Part shown: positions 34,950 to 44,270 of the stretch, piece after piece | Layout: the number at the start of each line of letters is the position of its first letter | Position numbering within the stretch: the stretch's first letter is position 1 | DNA from: an uncultured Bacteroidia bacterium | Lineage (GTDB): Bacteria > Bacteroidota > Bacteroidia > Bacteroidales > F082 | Direction of reading: 5' to 3' | NCBI GenBank assembly: GCA_902801625.1 | Contig: CADCJI010000005.1 | Location: forward strand, 177,696-241,695 | Length of the DNA stretch: 64,000 nucleotides | Translations under genes and position numbers: made by a program | The notes under the pieces: generated by a model | Database searches by the model: none | Seen by the model: only the letters and a program-made list of their open reading frames with translations | Told to the model about the DNA's origin: nothing

Positions 34950-37900
34950 ATGAAAGAACAACAACAAACCATAAGAGAACCACATCTTTTTAGATTCTCT
35001 TCAGCAAAGAGATATCTGAAGATTTACATTCCCGGCTTTGCCTTCAAACATGACGACAACAACGAAGGCAAGGACAAATTTGTGGGACGTGAAATACAGT
35101 TGCGTAAGCTTTATACTTGGCTGACGAGTGATTCTAAGTCTGGGTCATACCTCATCACGGGTTATCGTGGTATGGGCAAGTCACTCCTTGTGAAACGAGT
35201 GATTGACATGATTACCAGAGAGCCTAAGGCTTACAAGGAAGTTCTATTCCAATTTTCTATGGCATTGACAATTGTGGCTTGTTTTGTTGGAATAGAGATG
35301 TCGATAAAGTGGGCAGGGGTGCTACTGATTGCTTTAGCATTGTTGTTGGTGGCTATCTTGGAAGTGAGCAAGCAATGGAATTATGTGCTATACGAAAAAA
35401 ATATACATCGGTTCCCATTGCACCATATTTTCAGTAAGGATATGATAGCCAAAGTATGGCTGAAAATGACAGACCGTCGCAAACGTGAGTATAATACTAT
35501 TGCCGTAACAGTCAATCTTGGACAAGAAGTGCTACATGAACGTGATGTACTGAGTTTGATAGCACAAAACGTACGTGAGAAGTATGCCAAGTTTGTTCAT
35601 AATAGACAAAATCGCCCCATTACAAGTTATGTGGCTATTGGTGGTATTTGCATCGTGTCGTTTTTATTTACGCGTTATGTATTGTTTGAGCCAATTAAGC
35701 ATTTGGGAATTATATTACTTCAAAATCTGTCGGCGTTAGAGGGTAAGCAGACTTGGTTTTATGGAACTATTGTTGGAATACTGGAATGGATTCAATATCT
35801 GATAAATGGGAATGAGTTTTATAATCATATTTCAAGACTCTCTATCTATTTGTTCATTTATTATCTGATTGTACGAATACTGAAGGCAATCCGCAAACAC
35901 GCGTATTTCGTTTCTTTACCTTTCAATTCATTGAAGCGGCTGGATGTATTATGTGACCGCATAGCAGCAACGGTTAATGTGGAAGAAGGTTCTCACCCGC
36001 AATACAGCAGCAGTTTCTTTAACTTCTCCTTCGGCAAGGAGGGAAGAAGCAGGACTATATCGAAAGCTACAGTACGTGAGTTGGAGCAGGAGCTATTGGG
36101 CATAATCAATGATATCAATAGCGACGACTGCCCTCGTGATTACCGAGTGCAGTTTATCCTTGTTTTTGATGAACTGGATAAGATAACCAAAGCAGCGCAG
36201 AAACGCGAACGAAATCAAGAAACTAATGAAGAATCGGTACCTGAATTTGACACTTCAATGAAGGGCTTCACCGACGATATGGCCTACGAGGAACGCAAAC
36301 AGAACGTATTACGCTTGCTGGCCAATATGAAATTGTTTATTGCCTCGGTGAAGGCCAAATGTGTTTTCATATCTGGTCATGAGCTATTTGATGCTTCTCT
36401 AGCCGACTTGTCCGATCGCGAGTTTGCTATCAGCAGTATTTTCAATGGTGTACTGAATGTGAGCAGTTTCCTCTCGCCAGAACATGAACAATCGGATGTC
36501 AGCTCTATGACTGAGGTTTATCTGGCTACCATGTTGCTGCCAGATGACTACTTAAAGCAAAAAATTAAGGATAATGTGGTGGACAACGGGGTGTTGAAAG
36601 ATGAGCTGCCAAGTCTTCGCTGGTATAACGAGTATTTAATGGAGCAACATGTGCTGAAACATCCAGTCACAAAAGATAAGGAAGAAATAAAAGATTGTGT
36701 GGAAGAGATACGCCATGTAATGGAGTTCCTACGTTGTTTCTCAGTTTATCTTTCACATGTCAGCAATGGTTCGCCGAAGAAAATCGCCACCTACTTTGAG
36801 AAATACGTTAAGGTGAATTACGATGCCATACGGCAGTTTGATTGGTGTGATGAGATTGTGGTTGGCAAACCAACCGAAAAGGATGTCCGTAAACAATGTG
36901 TACTCTTTTTCAGTCCAGAGGATCAAAAACTCATCAACTTTGTTCATTATATAGCATCGCCGGTGATGAGTGCCATCACCAATGAGGTGAGTCACTATGG
37001 TGACAAGTTGCTTGTGTCGTCATCGTTCATGCTTGACCAAATATACAAATATCATGGCAAGGGCTTCTCATGGCGCAACCTAGAACAGATGCCCGAATTG
37101 CTCAACTCGAACAAGAACCCTGAATTGCGTGATTCAATGTCGGCCATTGTTGAATTTTTACTGCAGACACATATTACCCTCATTTCTTCAGGTATTTTCC
37201 AATATAAATTTCATAAACAGATAGCAGAAGAAATCTCCAACTTATCGAAGACTTCTGAGGAGGCTGCAGCCATGTTCAACTTCACCCTCAACGAGTCTGA
37301 AACCGTGAAACGCTACAATACACGTCTGCTTTGGCATTATGTAAACTTGGCCAAAAATCTCAAAGATAGCACACGTTATAATACCGTGTTAGAACGTATT
37401 CATGAGAATCTAGGCGACATATATTTTTCTGAGGAGGACTATTATAGAGCCATCCACGAATACCGCAATGCACTACAATATATCACGGCCGTTGACATCA
37501 CTTCATCCAACGTTCTTTCGTATTTGAAATGCAGTCTCAAGGTGGGCATGTCATACGAATACAGACGCACCTTTGAGAATGCCTATATGGTATATTGCCG
37601 CATTATCAACCAATTGGTACATCTGCAGTGGTTCGAGGAATCGGGATTGGGATTGGACTATACTATGCGGCTTACTAAGGATTGGCGAGTGAAGCAACCC
37701 GTGTTGGTCAACCATGATGCCACTCGTTGGCTGTTTGGTCATTACACTGATACTGACTATCGTCGCCAATTCCAGTCGGGACTACTTGAAGATATTGACA
37801 AAGACAAAAACTATTTCCACCCTGAATATAGCCTTGATTCTGACAAGACCATCTCTGGCTTGTCGGCCAATTATACACCAGAAAAGAGTGACATTTTCTT

Positions 37901-40361
37901 AAAATTAACCGCCTTTGAGGATGTGAAATACATCTATCAGGCCATTATTGCCAAACTATTTGTAATTGAGAAAATGGAGGCAAGCGGCATCACTCAGTCA
38001 AGTATCGATGCAGCCGAGGCTGAGTTTATTACCCTCTACAGTGCTACTAATTTCGATGAGAAATTTATGATGGCAGTTGATTTTTTCAGCAAATTGGCAG
38101 GCATTCTTTACTACAAAAATAACTTCGTGTCGGCAGCTCCTGTCAACAATATGTCGTCAGCCTTGTATGTGTTCGATATCAATGTGATGGCGTTGCTCGA
38201 TGATTATTGTTTCAAAGTATGCGGAGATAGCGGTTCAGACGATGCTATCAAAATAAAAGATGATGTTAGGATGTTTTTCAGCATATTGAAAGATTATGAT
38301 GTTGAAACAGCGAGCTGTTTTGAGAACTTGCTAACGAATATTAAAAGAAAGGAAGAACCTGAAAAATTTGAACAAACTCTTTCTCAAATTAGGAGTAACG
38401 TTGAAGGCTATTTAAAATATTTAGACAATAATAACTTTGGGTCGATAGAACCAAATGTAAACATAGTTGTGAAATTGTGGGATAGGATGAAGGACTGTGC
38501 CGACAGGCGTGAAAAGCTTTCTAAAGTTGGGTGTAAGCTTCCTTGCAATGCCTGTAAATATGCCAATCGAAGTCTTATCATTCTGATGGAAAAGATGTTT
38601 GCGACAAATGACTATGATGCTAGCTTGAAAGACAGCAAAGCCATCACCCTACTTCGAAACACTTCGCACCGTCATGTGCGTTTTCTCCGCAGGGAACACT
38701 TATCGGCTCTTGCTTATTCAGCCGAGCAGATGGCCGACCTTATGCTGTCTTGTGCTTGCACTAACATGGTTAAGGGGTCAGAGGATAAGGTGGATATTCA
38801 CGATGTAATTCAAGGTGAGACAGTCAATTTGTTGTGTTGTCTTTCTGAAACCACCATAGAGGAGAATAAGAGGAAAGAAGTTATTGAAGAATACGTAACG
38901 AGTATTAAGAAAGCTGGAAAAATAGGCAAGTTAGACCGAGCTTTGCTTTATTATTGGTCCTCTAGCCGATACTATGAGATTGCCTCTATGTATCAGGAAT
39001 CTATTCATTGTCTTGATCGTATTGCCAAAGTGATAGAAAATTACCTATTTGTGACAAATCTGAAGAAATGCAATTACATTATTCTTGATTGGACAAAATT
39101 GCTAGATAATCTCTTTACTCATGCTTCAAGAACAGTTGGACGACAGTATGATAACTTAGATATGGCAGAGATTCACGAATATAAATGGCTTTTACATCTA
39201 GAACATACTGATGATATTGACCTTGCAAAACTGACACAGTTCCCCAATCTCCAGTCTCTTTTCCTTTCATTGGTGAGAAGCAAAATCATGTTATTTAGGA
39301 AATCTGACATTATCCAATTATGTGATTATGTCCAAAAGATTTATCCTCGTGTAGCACCTGAACTTCGGCAAGAATGTACTTTTAAGTCAGAAGTCTATTT
39401 AAACTATACAAAGGCATTACTAAACCACTATATCTTTATTGATTTAATGGGGCGTGATTTTATGCAGACATATCGTAATAGTTTGTTTGACAAAAAGAAA
39501 TACTATCAAATCCCATTTTTTGAGTCGCTTGAGGCATACTTGACATCTGACAGGCAAAAGAATATTGAAACTGATTTGTTCAGAATTGATTGTTCGGTGC
39601 AGTCGCGGCTTGATTTGGTTGATTATTTGGTGTTCGATTCGTTAGTGTGTCTTTATAACGTCATTAAGATACTTCCGCCGCACAATCAAATCACTACTTT
39701 TTCCAATAGTTTTGTGGCAGATGTGTATGGCGATTTGTGGGAATGGTCGAAGTATTACGAAATGCTCTATAACCTTTATTTTTATTATCGTTGCTATAGT
39801 GTGGGTGATGAAAAGGGTATGGGAAAGATTGTTCGAATGATGGAACGTACTGCAGAGGTAAAGGGAAAGAAATCCAACGAAATGCTGTCTTTGCTAAACA
39901 AATGTGTATCTGTGATGTGTGATGGAGAGGTTATGTGTATGGATGATTTTGGCTATCGTTATTCCAAATTGTTTATGAATTTGCGTCACGAAATGGATGA
40001 TGCCACCATCCATCACATTTATACTAACTATTCCGCAGAGATGGCGGTAAAATACTACCGTGCAGCACGTGGCGTCAACAGCGAGGGTATGGAATACAAG
40101 AACCTTATCTATGGCATGTATGTGCTCGATGATGACCTTCGCAATGACACTTGTCAGTCGAACTTGGCCGATGAACGATATTTGATTAATAGTGGTGTGA
40201 TTAACCTAAAACGTAAGCAGTTGCAAAAGATGTATGAAGATTCCAACATCAATCGGATGCGCTATTATGAGGAACCGCGTAAAGATGATGATGAACGGTC
40301 ACCATATGATAAGTTACAAGGAAGATACCAAGATTCTCCTTTTCTCAATACGGAATACTAA
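34950..40361 (+). CDS. Giant KAP-like membrane P-loop NTPase with TPR-like C-terminal region
   Basis: A 1803-residue protein. Walker A is G-Y-R-G-M-G-K-S-L (~residues 70-78) and Walker B is F-I-L-V-F-D-E-L-D-K-I (~402-412). Between them lie hydrophobic segments at ~96-140, ~226-247 and ~297-312. Membrane helices inserted between the two Walker motifs are the hallmark of KAP NTPases (which include the phage-exclusion protein PifA), hence the call; overall similarity is unverified. From about residue 800 there are TPR-like helices (L-G-D-I-Y-F-S-E-E-D-Y-Y-R-A-I-H-E-Y). A Cys cluster C-x3-C-x2-C lies near 1193. The ATG at 34950 is chosen over the upstream TTG at 34923, which would add a poly-Phe leader. 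A two-helix membrane gene follows after 23 bp. Suggested role: membrane-anchored sensor or abortive-infection ATPase. Confidence 0.65.
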   Translation: MKEQQQTIREPHLFRFSSAKRYLKIYIPGFAFKHDDNNEGKDKFVGREIQLRKLYTWLTSDSKSGSYLITGYRGMGKSLLVKRVIDMITREPKAYKEVLFQFSMALTIVACFVGIEMSIKWAGVLLIALALLLVAILEVSKQWNYVLYEKNIHRFPLHHIFSKDMIAKVWLKMTDRRKREYNTIAVTVNLGQEVLHERDVLSLIAQNVREKYAKFVHNRQNRPITSYVAIGGICIVSFLFTRYVLFEPIKHLGIILLQNLSALEGKQTWFYGTIVGILEWIQYLINGNEFYNHISRLSIYLFIYYLIVRILKAIRKHAYFVSLPFNSLKRLDVLCDRIAATVNVEEGSHPQYSSSFFNFSFGKEGRSRTISKATVRELEQELLGIINDINSDDCPRDYRVQFILVFDELDKITKAAQKRERNQETNEESVPEFDTSMKGFTDDMAYEERKQNVLRLLANMKLFIASVKAKCVFISGHELFDASLADLSDREFAISSIFNGVLNVSSFLSPEHEQSDVSSMTEVYLATMLLPDDYLKQKIKDNVVDNGVLKDELPSLRWYNEYLMEQHVLKHPVTKDKEEIKDCVEEIRHVMEFLRCFSVYLSHVSNGSPKKIATYFEKYVKVNYDAIRQFDWCDEIVVGKPTEKDVRKQCVLFFSPEDQKLINFVHYIASPVMSAITNEVSHYGDKLLVSSSFMLDQIYKYHGKGFSWRNLEQMPELLNSNKNPELRDSMSAIVEFLLQTHITLISSGIFQYKFHKQIAEEISNLSKTSEEAAAMFNFTLNESETVKRYNTRLLWHYVNLAKNLKDSTRYNTVLERIHENLGDIYFSEEDYYRAIHEYRNALQYITAVDITSSNVLSYLKCSLKVGMSYEYRRTFENAYMVYCRIINQLVHLQWFEESGLGLDYTMRLTKDWRVKQPVLVNHDATRWLFGHYTDTDYRRQFQSGLLEDIDKDKNYFHPEYSLDSDKTISGLSANYTPEKSDIFLKLTAFEDVKYIYQAIIAKLFVIEKMEASGITQSSIDAAEAEFITLYSATNFDEKFMMAVDFFSKLAGILYYKNNFVSAAPVNNMSSALYVFDINVMALLDDYCFKVCGDSGSDDAIKIKDDVRMFFSILKDYDVETASCFENLLTNIKRKEEPEKFEQTLSQIRSNVEGYLKYLDNNNFGSIEPNVNIVVKLWDRMKDCADRREKLSKVGCKLPCNACKYANRSLIILMEKMFATNDYDASLKDSKAITLLRNTSHRHVRFLRREHLSALAYSAEQMADLMLSCACTNMVKGSEDKVDIHDVIQGETVNLLCCLSETTIEENKRKEVIEEYVTSIKKAGKIGKLDRALLYYWSSSRYYEIASMYQESIHCLDRIAKVIENYLFVTNLKKCNYIILDWTKLLDNLFTHASRTVGRQYDNLDMAEIHEYKWLLHLEHTDDIDLAKLTQFPNLQSLFLSLVRSKIMLFRKSDIIQLCDYVQKIYPRVAPELRQECTFKSEVYLNYTKALLNHYIFIDLMGRDFMQTYRNSLFDKKKYYQIPFFESLEAYLTSDRQKNIETDLFRIDCSVQSRLDLVDYLVFDSLVCLYNVIKILPPHNQITTFSNSFVADVYGDLWEWSKYYEMLYNLYFYYRCYSVGDEKGMGKIVRMMERTAEVKGKKSNEMLSLLNKCVSVMCDGEVMCMDDFGYRYSKLFMNLRHEMDDATIHHIYTNYSAEMAVKYYRAARGVNSEGMEYKNLIYGMYVLDDDLRNDTCQSNLADERYLINSGVINLKRKQLQKMYEDSNINRMRYYEEPRKDDDERSPYDKLQGRYQDSPFLNTEY

Positions 40362-40384
40362 GAATGATTTAAACTTTGAGTATT

Positions 40385-41104
40385 ATGGAAGATGAACACA
40401 AATCATTAGAGCCTCAGCAGGATAATGAAACCCTTCGGAATACTGCTACACTTACAGAGATGATGGACGACGAGATAGAGGAAACATCATCCCAAGACAC
40501 TCCAGACGAAACCATAAAAAGTGATGATGATAATCCGATAGAAAATGGAGAAAGCGGGGATGATACTGTTGAAGAAACAACAGCAGAAGAAACTATAGAT
40601 AGAACACAGGGTGGAACGATTGATGCAGAGGAAACGCAAACAGAAGAATTACCAGAAGATGAAGAGCCCCCCTTAAGGGACGATAAAAGAGATGATATCA
40701 AAAAGGAAAATGTTATAGAAGAACTGTGCAAATACAAAAGTTCATTAGATTGTGATAAGTTTTGTAACATCTTAAAGTTTTTGGTCTTGATTTTATTGAG
40801 TTTAAGCGGAATAGTTTTACTGGTGTTGGTGAAGTTTGGTGTTTGGAATGTAAAGATGAATAGGAGTACTATTGTACTAATATATGGGTTGATTCTACTT
40901 TTTATAGTGGCAACAATTATTTTGTCTTTTATGCTTACAACGTCAAATCGTCGTTATGGATCTGCCATAAATAGACTTGACTTGCTGATAACAAGAATTG
41001 GTTTCATGAAAAATGAATCAAAAATGCTTTTAGATGTTCATCGTGAGTTGCAGCTAATTGCCAGGATATTGGAATTATCAAATGAAAAAACAATAAATGT
41101 TTAA
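40385..41104 (+). CDS. Acidic two-helix membrane protein, partner of the giant NTPase
   Basis: A 239-residue protein of unknown family. Residues 1-~110 are extremely acidic and probably disordered (many E/D/T/S, e.g. E-E-T-T-A-E-E-T-I-D). Two membrane helices lie at ~125-149 and ~160-184, and a cytoplasmic-looking helical tail follows. The ATG at 40385 is preferred to the in-frame TTG at 40376. It lies 23 bp after the NTPase gene and 3 bp before the sugar transferase. Its layout suits a membrane effector or anchor for the NTPase; a purely structural role is equally possible. Confidence 0.6.
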   Translation: MEDEHKSLEPQQDNETLRNTATLTEMMDDEIEETSSQDTPDETIKSDDDNPIENGESGDDTVEETTAEETIDRTQGGTIDAEETQTEELPEDEEPPLRDDKRDDIKKENVIEELCKYKSSLDCDKFCNILKFLVLILLSLSGIVLLVLVKFGVWNVKMNRSTIVLIYGLILLFIVATIILSFMLTTSNRRYGSAINRLDLLITRIGFMKNESKMLLDVHRELQLIARILELSNEKTINV

Positions 41105-41107
41105 CTC

Positions 41108-41722
41108 ATGTACCAACACTTCTTCAAACGTCTTTTTGACATCATAGGCAGTCTGATTCTGCTGCCGTTTATGCTCCTTGAAATCATAGTGCTTGCACCC
41201 ATTATATGGTTAACCGATAAAGGGCCGGTATTCTATAATGCCACACGGGCAGGGAAGGGATATAAGCCATTCAAGATGTTCAAATTGCGCTCGATGTATG
41301 TGAATTCGCCTGACTTGAAGAACCCCGATGGCTCTACATATAACAGCGATGATGATCCGAGGGTGACATCTATTGGTAGAATAATGAGAAAAACATCGTT
41401 GGATGAGTTTCCTCAATTCTTGAATATCCTGACAGGTGACATGAGTTTTGTTGGGCCGCGACCGAAATTGTACTCTAAAGGGCGTTTGGATAACGAAACC
41501 AACGAAGACATTATAAAGAGTTTTCGTGTGAAGCCGGGTGTCACTGGCTATGCCCAAGCTTATTTCCGTAATAGCATTACCCAGGAAGAGAAATTCCATT
41601 GGGATGCCTATTATGCCGACAATGTGACCTTGTGGATGGATATTAAGATTCTTTTCCAAACCGTTTGGTCGGTCATTGCCCGCAAAAACATCAACACTGA
41701 GCAGAGCTACAAGAAAAAATGA
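41108..41722 (+). CDS. Initiating sugar transferase (polyprenyl-phosphate phosphoglycosyl transferase)
   Basis: A 204-residue small-type transferase with one N-terminal re-entrant membrane helix (I-I-G-S-L-I-L-L-P-F-M-L-L-E-I-I), then K-M-F-K-L-R-S-M, the catalytic D-E of T-S-L-D-E-F-P-Q-F-L-N-I and V-G-P-R-P. It loads the first sugar-phosphate onto undecaprenyl phosphate at the inner membrane. Its first 22 codons are duplicated as a stub at 32738-32803, on the other side of island II. Its stop overlaps the ATP-grasp start by four bases. Confidence 0.9.
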   Translation: MYQHFFKRLFDIIGSLILLPFMLLEIIVLAPIIWLTDKGPVFYNATRAGKGYKPFKMFKLRSMYVNSPDLKNPDGSTYNSDDDPRVTSIGRIMRKTSLDEFPQFLNILTGDMSFVGPRPKLYSKGRLDNETNEDIIKSFRVKPGVTGYAQAYFRNSITQEEKFHWDAYYADNVTLWMDIKILFQTVWSVIARKNINTEQSYKKK

Positions 41723-42900
41723 AAAAACTAATGATAGTAGGAGCCTCAGTGCTTCAACTTCCTGCTATTTTGAAAGCCAAGGAAATGGGTTTGCATGTGG
41801 CTGTGGTGGATTACAACCCTCAGGCCGTCGGCATAACCTATGCCGATAAGTATTACAACGCATCTACGATGGACGAGGATGCAGTGCTCGCGGCAGCCGA
41901 GGACTATCAACCTGATGGCATCATGACCCTTGCCACCGACATGCCCATGCGTGGCGTTTCCAAGGCATCCGACAAGTTACATCTTCATAGCATCAATTAC
42001 GAGACGGCGTTGAAGGCCACCGACAAGTACGACATGATTAAGGCGTTCAAGGCACACAATGTGCCTTCACCTTGGTTCTTTGTTGTGGATACATTGGAAG
42101 AACTAAAGATACATGAGTCTGATGTTACTTTTCCTTGCATCATCAAACCAACCGACAACGCAGGGAGCCATGGCGTTGCCAAAGTACATAGTTTTCAAGA
42201 ACTGCTGGATAACTATGAATACGCCCATTCATGCAGCCGTCATGGGAAAGTCATCGTTGAGGAATATCTTGACGGTGCCGAGGTGTCGGTGGAGGTTATG
42301 GTGATAGACAACGAAGTTCATATCCTTCAGATTACTGACAAGATTACCACCGAAGCTCCTCACTTTGTGGAGATGGGACACACGCAACCTTCAAGGTTGC
42401 CTTTGGCTACACAGCAAGCCATTCGTGATGTCACCATTGCCGCTTGCAAGGCCATTGGTATTGACAAAGGGCCCGCACACGTAGAGATGAAGGTCACAAA
42501 ACATGGCCCCGTGATGATAGAACTGGGTGCCCGTATGGGCGGTGACAACATCACCACGCATTTGGTACCGCTCAGCACAGGTATCGATATGGTGGGTTCC
42601 ACTATCAAAGTAGCTCTGGGTGAGCAACCAGACATTGAGCCTACGCTTCATTGTGGATCTGCCATTCGTTACTTTGAAGTGCCCTTTGGTACCATCAAAG
42701 CCATAGAGCATGTGGAAGAAGCGCAACGTATCTCGGGCGTGAGACAAATCACCTTTATCAAGCAGATAGGCGAGCAATCCACGCCAATCCAATGCAGTAA
42801 CGATCGCATCGGCTTTGTGATTGCTCAAGGCGCAACTGCCGAAGAGGCGGTAAGGGCCTGTGAGGAGGCAATGAAAACAATTAAAGTTAAAATAGGTTAA
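41719..42900 (+). CDS. ATP-grasp family ligase
   Basis: A 393-residue protein. The N-terminal pre-grasp domain (M-I-V-G-A-S-V-L-Q-L-P-A-I) is followed by F-P-C-I-I-K-P-T-D-N-A-G-S-H-G-V (nucleotide-binding Lys and glycine loop), V-E-E-Y-L-D-G-A-E and V-M-I-E-L-G-A-R-M-G-G-D (metal-binding Glu, Arg). Such enzymes join a carboxylate to an amine or thiol through an acyl-phosphate. In this operon, with a MaoC and a CitE-like gene, it probably ligates an organic acid to an amino-sugar or amino acid of the polymer (inference). Confidence 0.82.
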   Translation: MKKLMIVGASVLQLPAILKAKEMGLHVAVVDYNPQAVGITYADKYYNASTMDEDAVLAAAEDYQPDGIMTLATDMPMRGVSKASDKLHLHSINYETALKATDKYDMIKAFKAHNVPSPWFFVVDTLEELKIHESDVTFPCIIKPTDNAGSHGVAKVHSFQELLDNYEYAHSCSRHGKVIVEEYLDGAEVSVEVMVIDNEVHILQITDKITTEAPHFVEMGHTQPSRLPLATQQAIRDVTIAACKAIGIDKGPAHVEMKVTKHGPVMIELGARMGGDNITTHLVPLSTGIDMVGSTIKVALGEQPDIEPTLHCGSAIRYFEVPFGTIKAIEHVEEAQRISGVRQITFIKQIGEQSTPIQCSNDRIGFVIAQGATAEEAVRACEEAMKTIKVKIG

Positions 42901-42921
42901 TCTAATTATAATGTGAATAAC

Positions 42922-43386
42922 ATGAATCAATCAGTATTAGGATTATACTTCGAAGAATTCGAAGTGGGTTCGGAGATAAAGCATGCGCTATCAAAGACCA
43001 TCTTCGAGAGCGATAACAATTTCTTCAGCCTTATGACAATGAATCACCATCCAGTCCATATAAATGTTGATTATGCAAGCCATAACCAGCACGGCCAAGT
43101 GTTGGTTGTGGGGACACTTGTGTTTTCGCTTGTAGTTGGCATGACAGTACCAGATATTAGCGGCAAAGCTATCGCTAACTTGGGTTATGAGAGCATCAAG
43201 CATCTTGCCCCAACTTTTGTGGGAGACACCATCTATGCTCGTACAAAAATATTGGATAAGCGTGAATCAAAGTCGAAAAACGATAGAGGTATAGTCTATG
43301 TCGAAACTATTGGCTATAATCAGCGTGGTGAGGATGTAATATCTTTCCGTCGTAATGTATTAGTGAAAAAACAAAATCCATCATGA
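42922..43386 (+). CDS. MaoC-like hydratase (hotdog fold)
   Basis: A 154-residue protein. It has the MaoC pattern of an N-terminal Y-F-E-E-F-E-V-G-S, then M-T-M-N-H-H-P-V-H-I-N-V-D-Y-A with the catalytic D/H-type site, and G-T-L-V-F-S-L-V-V-G. The ATG at 42922 is chosen over a GTG at 42913. The family hydrates enoyl-CoA or mesaconyl-CoA-type thioesters. It overlaps the CitE-like gene by four bases, a pair known from C4/C5-dicarboxyl-CoA metabolism but unusual inside a capsule operon. Confidence 0.8.
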   Translation: MNQSVLGLYFEEFEVGSEIKHALSKTIFESDNNFFSLMTMNHHPVHINVDYASHNQHGQVLVVGTLVFSLVVGMTVPDISGKAIANLGYESIKHLAPTFVGDTIYARTKILDKRESKSKNDRGIVYVETIGYNQRGEDVISFRRNVLVKKQNPS

Positions 43387-44270
43387 ATACCCAATATTTG
43401 ACCCGTAGCTTGATGTTTGTGCCAGCTCACAATGACAGGCTGATGCAAAGTGCATCTCGCAGTAACGCTGATATTCTTTTGCTCGACATAGAGGATAGTG
43501 TTCAGCCCATTGAGAACAAACAGGTGGCCCGTGATAAAATTGTCCAATTTGTTCGCGAGGGCTTCTTCCGTGATCACATCCTGTTTCCCCGTATCAACGA
43601 CCGCGAAAGCGGTCAACTGCTTAAAGACGTTTATCAGCTTGCAATTGAGGGGGTGACTGGTTTTATGTACCCTAAGGCGCGCTGTGGTGAGGATATATAT
43701 TTTATCGGGAAACTACTCGAAACCATCGAATACGACAAAGGTTTTTCCCCCGGTACTTTTAAGCTTATCCCGCTAATTGAAACTACGGGGGCAGTGATGA
43801 ATATCCAAGATATTTGCAAAGCCAGTCCACGTGTGGTTGCTGTGGCTTTCGGGTGTGAGGACTATGTGACAGATCTTGAGGGAAAGCATGACATCGAAGG
43901 GCAGAGCATCTTCTTTGCGCGTAACATGATTGTGAATGGGGCTCATAATTGTGGTGTGGCTGCTATTGACACGGTTCACATTCGTGTCCACGATCTTGAT
44001 GATTTGGAACACAATTTGGTTCTTTCCAAAAAGCTTGGTTTTGATGGTATGCTTATCCTTAATCCAAAAGAATTACCTTTATGCCATCGTTACTATTCAC
44101 CTTCTCCAGAAGAAGTGGAGTGGGCTGAAGAAATGGTTCAACTTACCGAAGAAGCAATTCGTGAAGGTAAAGGTGTGGCTGTGAAAGACGATAAGTTTAT
44201 TGGACCGCCAATGTTAAAAATGGCAGAAGAAATAATTAGAAAACATAAAATGATAATTGAGCATGAGTAA
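43383..44270 (+). CDS. HpcH/HpaI (CitE-like) CoA-ester lyase
   Basis: A 295-residue TIM-barrel protein. It starts T-R-S-L-M-F-V-P-A-H-N-D-R-L, with L-L-L-D-I-E-D-S-V (metal-binding region), P-L-I-E-T-T-G-A-V and A-F-G-C-E-D-Y-V-T-D-L. This family cleaves or forms malyl-, citramalyl- or citryl-CoA-type esters. With the upstream MaoC hydratase it could build or break a hydroxy-dicarboxyl-CoA unit used to decorate the polysaccharide. The next gene starts within its last codons. Confidence 0.82.
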   Translation: MNTQYLTRSLMFVPAHNDRLMQSASRSNADILLLDIEDSVQPIENKQVARDKIVQFVREGFFRDHILFPRINDRESGQLLKDVYQLAIEGVTGFMYPKARCGEDIYFIGKLLETIEYDKGFSPGTFKLIPLIETTGAVMNIQDICKASPRVVAVAFGCEDYVTDLEGKHDIEGQSIFFARNMIVNGAHNCGVAAIDTVHIRVHDLDDLEHNLVLSKKLGFDGMLILNPKELPLCHRYYSPSPEEVEWAEEMVQLTEEAIREGKGVAVKDDKFIGPPMLKMAEEIIRKHKMIIEHE

